This document shows positions 6,329 to 11,711 of a DNA stretch of 11,711 nucleotides, in pieces. Source of the stretch: Burkholderiaceae bacterium (GTDB lineage Bacteria > Pseudomonadota > Gammaproteobacteria > Burkholderiales > Burkholderiaceae). The stretch lies in contig JASLEM010000013.1 of assembly GCA_030151165.1 (NCBI GenBank), positions 1-11,711 on the forward strand, written 5' to 3'. Position 1 is the stretch's first letter. Every line of letters starts with the position of its first letter. The notes beneath the pieces are model-generated. The model searched no databases. It had not been told where the DNA came from and worked only from the letters and a program-made list of their open reading frames with translations. The translations under genes and the position numbers were made by a program.

Positions 6329-6353
6329 CGACGTGCCGCACCCCCGCACGTCG
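6329..6353 (+). promoter_or_regulatory. Stem-loop ahead of panC
   Basis: CGACGTGC (6329-6336) pairs perfectly with GCACGTCG (6346-6353) around a 9-base C-rich loop, 22 bases before the panC ATG. panC has no clear Shine-Dalgarno sequence, so this structure may influence its translation. It is not a standard terminator, as no T-tract follows. Confidence 0.4.
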
Positions 6354-6375
6354 CCCACTTCGATCCGTTCCCGCC

Positions 6376-7221
6376 ATGCAAGTCATCCACACCATCTCCG
6401 ACCTCCGCGCCGTGCTCGCCGGTTCGACCCGAACCGCGCTGGTCGCGACGATGGGCAACCTGCACGAGGGCCACATCGCGCTGGTGCGCGAGGCGGCGCT
6501 GCACGGCTTCCCGGTCGTGGCGACGATCTTCGTGAACCGCCTGCAGTTCCTGCCGCACGAGGACTTCAACACCTACCCGCGCACGCTCGAGCGCGATTGC
6601 GAGCTGCTGGAGGCCGCGGGCTGCGACATCGTCTTCGCGCCGAGCGAGGCCGAGCTGTATCCCGAGCCGCAGACCTTCAAGGTGACGCCGCCGGCCGGCC
6701 TCGCCGACCTGCTCGAGGGCGAGTTCCGCCCCGGCTTCTTCACCGGCGTGTGCACGGTCGTGATGAAGCTGTTCCAGTGCGTCCAGCCCGCGGTCGCGCT
6801 GTTCGGCAAGAAGGACTACCAGCAGTGGATGGTCATCACGCAGATGGCCAGGCAGTTCGCGCTGGCGACCGAGGTCATCGGCGCGCCGACGATCCGCGCC
6901 AGCGACGGCCTCGCGCTGTCGTCGCGCAACGGCTACCTGAGCGCCGACGAGCGCGCCGAGGCCGTGGCGCTGCCGCGCGCGCTGCACGCCGCGATGCTGG
7001 CGCTGAAGGCCGGCGCCACCGAGGTCGCCGCCGTCGAACAGGCCCAGCTCGACGCGCTCTCCGCCCGCGGCTGGAAGCCCGACTACATCGCCATCCGCCG
7101 CCGCGCCGACCTGCTGCCGCCGACCGCCGCCGACCTGGCGGCCAAGCTGCCGCTGGTCGTCCTCGGCGCCGCCAGGCTCGGCACGACGCGCCTCATCGAC
7201 AACCTCGAGATCGATCTCTGA
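6376..7221 (+). CDS. panC: Pantoate--beta-alanine ligase (pantothenate synthetase)
   Basis: Last step of pantothenate synthesis: joins pantoate and beta-alanine using ATP, through a pantoyl-adenylate, in the cytoplasm. 281 aa, the usual length. The nucleotidyltransferase signature is MGNLHEGH (26-33; most species MGALHxGH), with the two histidines H30 and H33. FVNRLQF (52-58), the pantoate-loop region, replaces the commoner FVNPxQF; from memory this form is normal in Burkholderiales. GKKDYQQ (144-150) is the ATP-site lysine region and LSSRN (181-185) the KMSKS-like loop. The start is the first residue of the conserved [11 protein letters not shown]; no good ribosome site is seen, so translation may depend on coupling or leader structure. 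The protein acts downstream of PanB; the ketopantoate reductase that links them (PanE or IlvC) is not in the window. Confidence 0.97.
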   Translation: MQVIHTISDLRAVLAGSTRTALVATMGNLHEGHIALVREAALHGFPVVATIFVNRLQFLPHEDFNTYPRTLERDCELLEAAGCDIVFAPSEAELYPEPQTFKVTPPAGLADLLEGEFRPGFFTGVCTVVMKLFQCVQPAVALFGKKDYQQWMVITQMARQFALATEVIGAPTIRASDGLALSSRNGYLSADERAEAVALPRALHAAMLALKAGATEVAAVEQAQLDALSARGWKPDYIAIRRRADLLPPTAADLAAKLPLVVLGAARLGTTRLIDNLEIDL

Positions 7222-7248
7222 GCGCCCACGCTCGCTGGCGCTCGGGAA

Positions 7249-7357
7249 GCATCCGGCTCGCAGGCCGGATGCCGTTCCGGCGGGAATCTCTTTCAGAGAT
7301 TCTTTGCCGCCTCCACTCCCCCGAGGGGGCGCTCCGCGACAGGCCCGGCCAAGCCGG
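7249..7357. repeat. Cluster of four stem-loops, possible intergenic repeat element
   Basis: Four inverted repeats sit close together after panC: GCATCCGGC/GCCGGATGC (7249-7272, 6-base loop); GAATCTCT/AGAGATTC (7284-7302, 3-base loop, then TTT); CCCCC/GGGGG (7318-7329); and CCGGC/GCCGG (7345-7357). The second could act as a weak panC terminator. The regular succession of small hairpins in a non-coding gap resembles REP/BIME-type elements that occur in many copies per genome. Only one copy is in this window, so the repeat nature is inference. Confidence 0.5.
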
Positions 7358-7440
7358 CTCCCGCGCTCCCTTGCGTTTTCCGGGCAACGGACGAGCGACG
7401 GCGTCGGGCAACAGGAAGGCCGCCACACCGCCTTGGGCGC

Positions 7441-7451
7441 AGGAGTAAAAT
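7441..7451 (+). promoter_or_regulatory. bioB ribosome site overlapping a -10-like element
   Basis: AGGAG (7441-7445) is a good Shine-Dalgarno core but is 12 bases from the ATG at 7458, longer than usual. It directly abuts TAAAAT (7446-7451), which matches TATAAT at five of six positions. If TAAAAT is a real -10, the transcript would begin at or near the ATG, giving a leaderless mRNA. No good -35 is seen 16-18 bases upstream, so the ribosome-site reading is preferred. Confidence 0.5.
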
Positions 7452-7457
7452 TCGGCG

Positions 7458-8483
7458 ATGAACGCACCTGTTTCTCCGATCCATATCCAGCGCCGTGCCG
7501 CGTCCCCGCAAGCGGCCGCCGGCGGCCATGCCCATGTCGAGCGCTGGTCCGTCGACGACATCGAAGCGCTGTTCGACCTCCCCTTCAACGACCTGATCCT
7601 GAAGGCGCAGGCCGTCCATCGCGAGCACTTCGAGCCGAACCAGGTCGAGCTCGCGACGCTGCTGTCGATCAAGACCGGCGGCTGCCCCGAGGATTGCGGC
7701 TACTGCCCGCAGTCGGTGCACTACGACACCGGCGTCGAGGCCAGCAAGCTGATGGACGTCGAGGCCGTGGCCGCCGCCGCGCGCACGGCCAAGGAACATG
7801 GCGCGACCCGCTTCTGCATGGGCGCCGCGTGGCGCGCGCCGAAGGATCGTGACATCGAGGCCGTCGCCACGATCATCCGCGAGGTGAAGTCGCTGGGCCT
7901 CGAAGCGTGCTGCACGCTGGGCATGCTGTCGGAGCCGCAGGCGAAGTCGCTGAAGGACGCCGGGCTCGACTACTACAACCACAACCTCGACACCGCACCC
8001 GAAGCCTACGGCCGGATCATCTCGACGCGCGACTACCAGGATCGCCTCGACACGCTGGGCCATGTCCGCGACGCCGGCATCAACGTCTGCAGCGGCGGCA
8101 TCGTCGGCATGGGCGAGACGCGCCGCGAACGCGCGGGCCTCGTCGCCCAGCTGGCCAACCTCGAGCCGTACCCGGAATCGGTGCCGATCAACGAGCTGGT
8201 GAAGGTCGAAGGCACGCCGATGGCCGACGCCGCCGACCTCGACCCGCTCGAGTTCGTCCGCACGATCGCCGTCGCGCGCATCACGATGCCCAAGGCGCGC
8301 GTGCGCCTGTCGGCCGGCCGCCAGCAGATGAGCGAGGCCGTCCAGGCGCTGTGCTTCCTGGCTGGCGCGAACTCGGTGTTCTACGGCGAGAAGCTGCTGA
8401 CGACCGGCAACCCGGATGTCGAGAAGGATCGCGCGCTGTTCGACAAGCTGGGCATGAAGACCGGCCACTCGCAACACCTCTGA
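7458..8483 (+). CDS. bioB: Biotin synthase (radical SAM)
   Basis: Final step of biotin synthesis: inserts sulfur into dethiobiotin using S-adenosylmethionine radicals, in the cytoplasm. 341 aa; E. coli BioB is 346. The radical-SAM [4Fe-4S] motif is C76-x3-C80-x2-C83 ([12 protein letters not shown]). The sulfur-donating [2Fe-2S] cluster ligands known from E. coli (C97, C128, C188, R260) fall at C120 (RFCMGAAWR), C151 ([11 protein letters not shown]), C211 ([11 protein letters not shown]) and R283 (VRLSAGR), each offset by exactly 23 residues. YNHNLDT (173-179) is the substrate-site motif. The first 30 residues are a variable Ala/His-rich tail. It stands alone, without bioA, bioF or bioD beside it, and ends at a strong terminator. 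Confidence 0.98.
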   Translation: MNAPVSPIHIQRRAASPQAAAGGHAHVERWSVDDIEALFDLPFNDLILKAQAVHREHFEPNQVELATLLSIKTGGCPEDCGYCPQSVHYDTGVEASKLMDVEAVAAAARTAKEHGATRFCMGAAWRAPKDRDIEAVATIIREVKSLGLEACCTLGMLSEPQAKSLKDAGLDYYNHNLDTAPEAYGRIISTRDYQDRLDTLGHVRDAGINVCSGGIVGMGETRRERAGLVAQLANLEPYPESVPINELVKVEGTPMADAADLDPLEFVRTIAVARITMPKARVRLSAGRQQMSEAVQALCFLAGANSVFYGEKLLTTGNPDVEKDRALFDKLGMKTGHSQHL

Positions 8484-8522
8484 GCATCGGGATCGCGCGA
8501 GTTCCGCGCGGCCTCCCAATGA

Positions 8523-8548
8523 AAAAAGCGTCCCGCGGGACGCTTTTT
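8523..8548. terminator. Bidirectional intrinsic terminator
   Basis: A perfect 26-bp palindrome: five A, an 8-bp GC-rich arm centred on CGCG, and five T. Read in either direction it is a stable hairpin followed by a T-tract. It lies 39 bases after the bioB stop and 23 bases after the permease stop of the converging operon, so it should end both transcripts. Confidence 0.92.
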
Positions 8549-8571
8549 CATTGGCTGGTGGGCGCGTGGAT

Positions 8572-9384
8572 TCAGTGGAGGGTCTGCGCCGGCTTCGCTG
8601 CCGGGCGCACCGCAGCTTGCTTCACGAACCGGCCCTTGACGACCCACGAGAACGCGACCGCCGCGACGGCCAGCACCCACACGATCACCGCGCCGGACGG
8701 CAGGTCGAGCAGCGCCGACAGCGCGAGGCCCAGCGCGTAGCCGACGGCGCCGACCGCATAGCCCGCGATGTAGCGCGCGCGGCCGGTCATGCCGCGCGTC
8801 GCGAGCGCGGGCACGATCAGGCTCGTGAACACGAGGTAGACGCCGACCAGCTGCACCGACGCCGTCACCGCGATCGCGAAGGTCGCGTAGAAGCCGAAGC
8901 GACCCAGGCGTTCGACGAGGCCCGTGAGCAGCGCGAGCCCGAGCACGACGGTGACGAGCGCGAGCCAGCCGATCTGCGTCTTGCCGACCCACAGGATCTG
9001 GCCGACCAGCAGGTCCTTCAGGTGCTCGCCCCCGTGCGGGTTGTTCGACAGCATCAGGATGCCCGCGCAGGACGCAAGCACGAACATGACGCCGATCAGC
9101 GCTTCCTGCTGCTCGGGCCACTTCCGTTCCGTCCACGTGAGCAGCAGCGCGCCGAGCAGCGCCGCGGTCACGGCCGCGGCCTGCACCGCGAGGCCGCCTT
9201 CGGGCAGGCCCAGCGCATCGGCGCCGATCACGCCGAGGCCGGCGATCTGCGCGATGGCGAGGTCGATGAAGACGATCCCCTTGTCCAGCACCTGCGCGCC
9301 GAGCGAGACGTGCGTGGCGAGCACCAGCAGGCCGGCCGCGAGGGCCGGGCCGAGGATGCCCCAGTCGAGCGAGCTCCAGTTCAT
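8572..9384 (-). CDS. znuB: Zinc/manganese-type ABC transporter permease (ZnuB-like)
   Basis: Inner-membrane channel subunit of an ABC-3 family metal importer. 270 aa, the usual length. Hydrophobic segments lie at about 10-30, 36-60, 65-84, 94-113, 137-157, 165-195, 207-225 and 231-250, consistent with the 7-9 helices of the family. GIVFIDLAIAQIAGLGV (36-52) corresponds to the conserved GxVF...D segment, and GRFGFYATFAIAVTASVQLVGVYLV (161-185) to the region facing the ATPase and channel core. GGGGAG (9393-9398) is eight bases before the ATG. It starts 34 bases after the binding-protein gene, so they are co-transcribed. No ATPase (ZnuC) gene adjoins it. Metal specificity (Zn or Mn) cannot be proved from the permease; the symbol is by family. 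Confidence 0.88.
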   Translation of the reverse strand: MNWSSLDWGILGPALAAGLLVLATHVSLGAQVLDKGIVFIDLAIAQIAGLGVIGADALGLPEGGLAVQAAAVTAALLGALLLTWTERKWPEQQEALIGVMFVLASCAGILMLSNNPHGGEHLKDLLVGQILWVGKTQIGWLALVTVVLGLALLTGLVERLGRFGFYATFAIAVTASVQLVGVYLVFTSLIVPALATRGMTGRARYIAGYAVGAVGYALGLALSALLDLPSGAVIVWVLAVAAVAFSWVVKGRFVKQAAVRPAAKPAQTLH

Positions 9385-9418
9385 CGTGCGATCTCCCCGA
9401 TCGACAGGGCGGCGCGCG

Positions 9419-10333
9419 TCACGGCTTCAGGGCCGCGACGAGGCGGGCGACGGTGTCGTCGAACAGGCCGGTCAGGTCCTTCGCGCCGTCGGTGCCGCCG
9501 ACCGTGAAGGCCAGCTTGACCGCCGGGATGTGCGCGTGCTCGCTGAGCCACTCGTCCGGCTTCGGATCCTGGTAGGCCGAGTAGACGACCATCTTCGCGG
9601 GCCGCGTCTTCAGCGTCTCGAGCACTTCCTCGAGGTGCGACGCGCTCGGCTCGACGCCCGGCTTCGGCTCCAGCACGGCGACCTCGGTCAGGCCGAGCCA
9701 GTCCTCCATGTAGCTGTACGCCTTGTGGTGCGCGGCGATCGCGACGCCCTTCAGCGGCGCGGCCTGCGCGGCCCAGCGCGCCATATTGGCCTGCCACTTC
9801 GTGTTGAACGCGGCGGTGCGCTGCGCGTACTGCGCGGCATGCGCCGGGTCGACGGCCGCGAGGCGTGCACCGAGCGCCTTCGCGACCAGCGCGATGTTGC
9901 GCGGGTCGGTCTGGATGTGCGGGTTGCCGTCCGGGTGCACGTCGCCCTGCGCGCGGTCGACCTGCTTGGGCACGTCGAGCTTGCGCACGAAGTCGGCCGA
10001 CGCGAAGTTGCCCGGCTGCCCCGGCTGGATCTTCGGGTTGCCGGACTGCTGCAGCAGCACCGGCAGCCAGCCGATCTCGAGCTCGGCGCCGGTGCACACG
10101 ACCATGTCGGCGTTGCGTGCGCGCGAGATCAGGCTCGGCTTGGCCTGCACCTGGTGCGGGTCCTGCATCGCGGTGGTGGCGACGCCGACGTCGACCAGGT
10201 CGCCGCCGAGCTCCTGCGTCAGCGCGCCCCATTCGGGCTCGCAGGCGAGGACCTTGAGCGCGGCATGCGCGGGCAGCGTGAAGGCGGCGAGGAGCGCGGT
10301 CGCGGCGAGCGCGCGGAACGGTAGGGTGGTCAT
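9419..10333 (-). CDS. znuA: Periplasmic metal-binding protein of ABC transporter (ZnuA-like)
   Basis: Solute-binding protein of the cluster A-I zinc/manganese family, handing metal to the permease. 304 aa, with a Sec signal peptide (1-24, LAAFTLPAHA, cut before ALKVLACEPEW). Likely metal ligands are H60 (DPHQVQAKPS), H139 (GNPHIQTDP), H202 or H203 (AHHKAYSY) and D282 (GGTDG). The first lobe has C31 and C80, a possible disulfide. The long His/Asp-rich loop of E. coli ZnuA is absent; only HPDGNPH (133-139) is seen. GAAGGA (10341-10346) lies seven bases before the ATG and settles the start: the frame stays open far upstream into the barrel gene but carries no homologous protein there. It begins 20 bases after the barrel gene stop. 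Zinc is more likely than manganese given the WGAL...GGD pattern, but this is not certain. Confidence 0.9.
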   Translation of the reverse strand: MTTLPFRALAATALLAAFTLPAHAALKVLACEPEWGALTQELGGDLVDVGVATTAMQDPHQVQAKPSLISRARNADMVVCTGAELEIGWLPVLLQQSGNPKIQPGQPGNFASADFVRKLDVPKQVDRAQGDVHPDGNPHIQTDPRNIALVAKALGARLAAVDPAHAAQYAQRTAAFNTKWQANMARWAAQAAPLKGVAIAAHHKAYSYMEDWLGLTEVAVLEPKPGVEPSASHLEEVLETLKTRPAKMVVYSAYQDPKPDEWLSEHAHIPAVKLAFTVGGTDGAKDLTGLFDDTVARLVAALKP

Positions 10334-10353
10334 GCGGAGGTCCTTCTTCGAAA

Positions 10354-11711
10354 TCAATACGCGTGGGCGCCGTGCGCGCCGAGGCTGGTCTGGTACTGCA
10401 GCAGGAACTGGTTGTCGACGAAGCCCTGGCGCGTGCGGTCCTGCGCGAACTGCAGGCGGATGCGGGCGAACTCGCTCTCGCTGAAGTCCAGCATGATCGA
10501 GTTCTTGGTCGGGTGGTAGCTCGTCGCGCCGAGCAGCGCGTCGTTCAGGCCGTAGTTGGCGTGGCCCGGGTCGAGGCGCTCGGTGCGCAGGCCGACGCGC
10601 CACATCGGCATGAACTGGTAGACGCCCTGCACGTAGCCGCCCGACTGCACCTGGTGCAGCGACGAGGCCGCGAGGCCGGTGCCGTCGATCGCGAGGTCGC
10701 CGCTGCGCCGGCTCTGCAGGTACTCGCCCTGCAGCTTGAAGTACGTGCGCGTGGCGTTGCCGTTCGGCGCCCACTTCAGCACGCCGTCCGCGATGACCAC
10801 GCGCGTCTTGCCGCTGAACAGGTCGGTGATCGATTCGCCGTTGCGGCGGTCGATGTCGCTCAGCGACTGGCCGTTCGCCGAGGCCTGCAGGTACGACAGC
10901 CCGCCGCGCCACGAGGTGCTGTCGCCGATGTCGCCGCCGGTGTGGAACGTGAACGCGGCCATGCCGGGTGCGTTGCGGCTCGAGTTGTCGCCCGGGAACG
11001 TGCGGCCGCGGCCGGCCTCGAGGCCGAACTCCAGGTACTGGTCGGTCGGCGCCAGCCAGTGCAGCTGCAGGCCGTCGTCGGCGTACTGCGTGCCGAGCAT
11101 GGCCTGGTAGGCGATCGGGTTGTCGACGAAGTCCCAGGTGTGGCTGTGCTGGCTGTTGAGGTAGCCGATGCCCGAGAAGAAGCGGCCCGCCTTCAGCACG
11201 AGGCCGTCGGGCAGCGAGGTCGTCGTGATGAAGGCTTCCTCGGCGGAGATCGTGTCGTCGCCGGTGATCGACAGGTTGATGTTGCCGGCGAGCCAGGGGT
11301 CGATGTTGGCGGCCAGCGCGAGCTCGGACTCGGCGAGGCTGAAGCCGCGCGAGCCGACGCCGATCTCGGCGCCCGGCGGCGTCGCGAAGCCGGTGATGTG
11401 CGCCTTGTCCGGGTCCTGCGACGTGTGCGCGTAGGTGCTCGACAGGATCAGCGAGATCGACGGGTTGAACGCGTTCGCGCCGCCGCCCCCGCCGCCCACG
11501 GGCGCGGCGGCACTGGTGTCGACGGCCAGCGTGGGCGGCGGCGCGATCGGCGCCACGGGCGCGGGGCCGTCGGCGACGGCGGTGCCAGCCGACGGTGCGG
11601 ACGCGGTCGCCACCGGCGCGTTGGCCGCCTTGGCCTTCGCGAGCTCGGCCTGGGTGTCGTGCAGCTGCGATTCCAGCGCGCCGAGGCGCTTGTCGTAGTC
11701 GGACTTCATCG
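10354..11711 (-). CDS. Putative outer-membrane beta-barrel (porin-like) protein, N-terminus beyond window
   Basis: At least 451 residues are visible (numbered from the Met at 11709), with the frame open to the window edge. That Met is probably internal: no signal peptide is present, and the sequence starts in a coiled coil (about 1-28, KRLGALESQLHDTQAELAKA), as in porins with an N-terminal periplasmic trimerisation helix. Residues 29-79 are an Ala/Pro/Gly-rich linker ending in six glycines. From about 82 on, alternating polar/hydrophobic strands with aromatic girdles follow (ISLILSSTYAH, FSLAESELALAANIDPWL, LVLKAGRFFSGIGYLNS), ending in a C-terminal strand QFLLQYQTSLGAHGAHAY whose last residue is an aromatic Tyr, the usual outer-membrane signature. 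It is first of three co-directional genes with znuA and znuB (20-base gap), which suggests passage of metal or a metal complex through the outer membrane. I cannot name the family; it resembles the DcaP/phosphate-selective-porin fold class only in general plan. Confidence 0.8.
   Translation of the reverse strand, partial: MKSDYDKRLGALESQLHDTQAELAKAKAANAPVATASAPSAGTAVADGPAPVAPIAPPPTLAVDTSAAAPVGGGGGGANAFNPSISLILSSTYAHTSQDPDKAHITGFATPPGAEIGVGSRGFSLAESELALAANIDPWLAGNINLSITGDDTISAEEAFITTTSLPDGLVLKAGRFFSGIGYLNSQHSHTWDFVDNPIAYQAMLGTQYADDGLQLHWLAPTDQYLEFGLEAGRGRTFPGDNSSRNAPGMAAFTFHTGGDIGDSTSWRGGLSYLQASANGQSLSDIDRRNGESITDLFSGKTRVVIADGVLKWAPNGNATRTYFKLQGEYLQSRRSGDLAIDGTGLAASSLHQVQSGGYVQGVYQFMPMWRVGLRTERLDPGHANYGLNDALLGATSYHPTKNSIMLDFSESEFARIRLQFAQDRTRQGFVDNQFLLQYQTSLGAHGAHAY

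Noticed and set aside
5093..6358. Open frame of 421 codons opposite panB
   Set aside because: Antisense of an unmistakable PanB; no recognisable domain and no ribosome site.
7236..7251. Second sigma-54-like match (GG-N10-GC) downstream of panC
   Set aside because: Only GG, GC and a few flanking bases match; the rest departs from consensus and it overlaps a hairpin, so chance is more likely.
6181..7467. Open frame of 428 codons opposite panC
   Set aside because: Antisense shadow of PanC, extending into the non-coding gap; low-complexity Arg/Gly/Ala sequence.
10334..10912. Upstream extension of the znuA frame to 10912
   Set aside because: It overlaps the barrel gene in another frame, has Arg/Pro-rich shadow composition, and the true start has a ribosome site and a signal peptide at 10333.
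1..11711. CRISPR arrays, tRNA or rRNA genes, insertion sequences, phage genes
   Set aside because: No regularly spaced repeats, no tRNA-like cloverleaf, no transposase or integrase motifs, and no compositional break seen on either strand.

Overview
The window is very GC-rich (about 70% by eye), with strong G/C third-position codon bias and long spurious open frames on the antisense strands. The protein families and motif variants (PanC with MGNLHEGH and FVNRLQF, a DctB/DctD-like pair, single panB-panC and bioB) suggest a betaproteobacterium of the order Burkholderiales, probably the Rubrivivax/Leptothrix/Roseateles side. This placement is inference from gene content and base composition, not from a marker gene.

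Layout. (1) Bases 1-2882, minus strand: a DctB/DctD-like two-component system. A membrane histidine kinase overlaps its sigma-54-type response regulator by 4 bases (GTGA); the regulator runs off the left edge. (2) 2883-3212: a divergent control region with a near-consensus sigma-54 promoter pointing right, a perfect 15-bp palindrome at its predicted start site, and a spaced dyad upstream. (3) 3213-4190, plus: a regulator made of two complete Lrp/AsnC modules in one chain. (4) 4227-5006, minus: a secreted protein of unknown function with two similar beta-rich repeats. Its upstream region has three TTGCG-type repeats, one inside a perfect 14-bp palindrome. (5) 5393-7221, plus: panB and panC for pantothenate synthesis, with stem-loops before and between them. 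(6) 7222-7457: a cluster of stem-loops that looks like an intergenic repeat element. (7) 7458-8483, plus: bioB, biotin synthase. (8) 8523-8548: a bidirectional terminator shared with the convergent transport operon. (9) 8572-11711, minus: outer-membrane beta-barrel protein (N-terminus beyond the right edge), then a ZnuA-like metal-binding protein, then a ZnuB-like permease. No ATPase gene is visible.

How they fit together. panB/panC and bioB are housekeeping cofactor genes (CoA precursor and biotin). The right-hand operon probably moves zinc or another divalent metal across both membranes; the missing ATPase should lie to the right of the window or elsewhere. The left part is the most unusual. 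A sigma-54-type two-component system lies back to back with a double Lrp regulator that itself appears to have a sigma-54 promoter, and the system's activator has a changed sigma-54 contact loop (GAFTTA for GAFTGA). Whether this activator drives the Lrp gene is a hypothesis that the layout suggests but does not prove.
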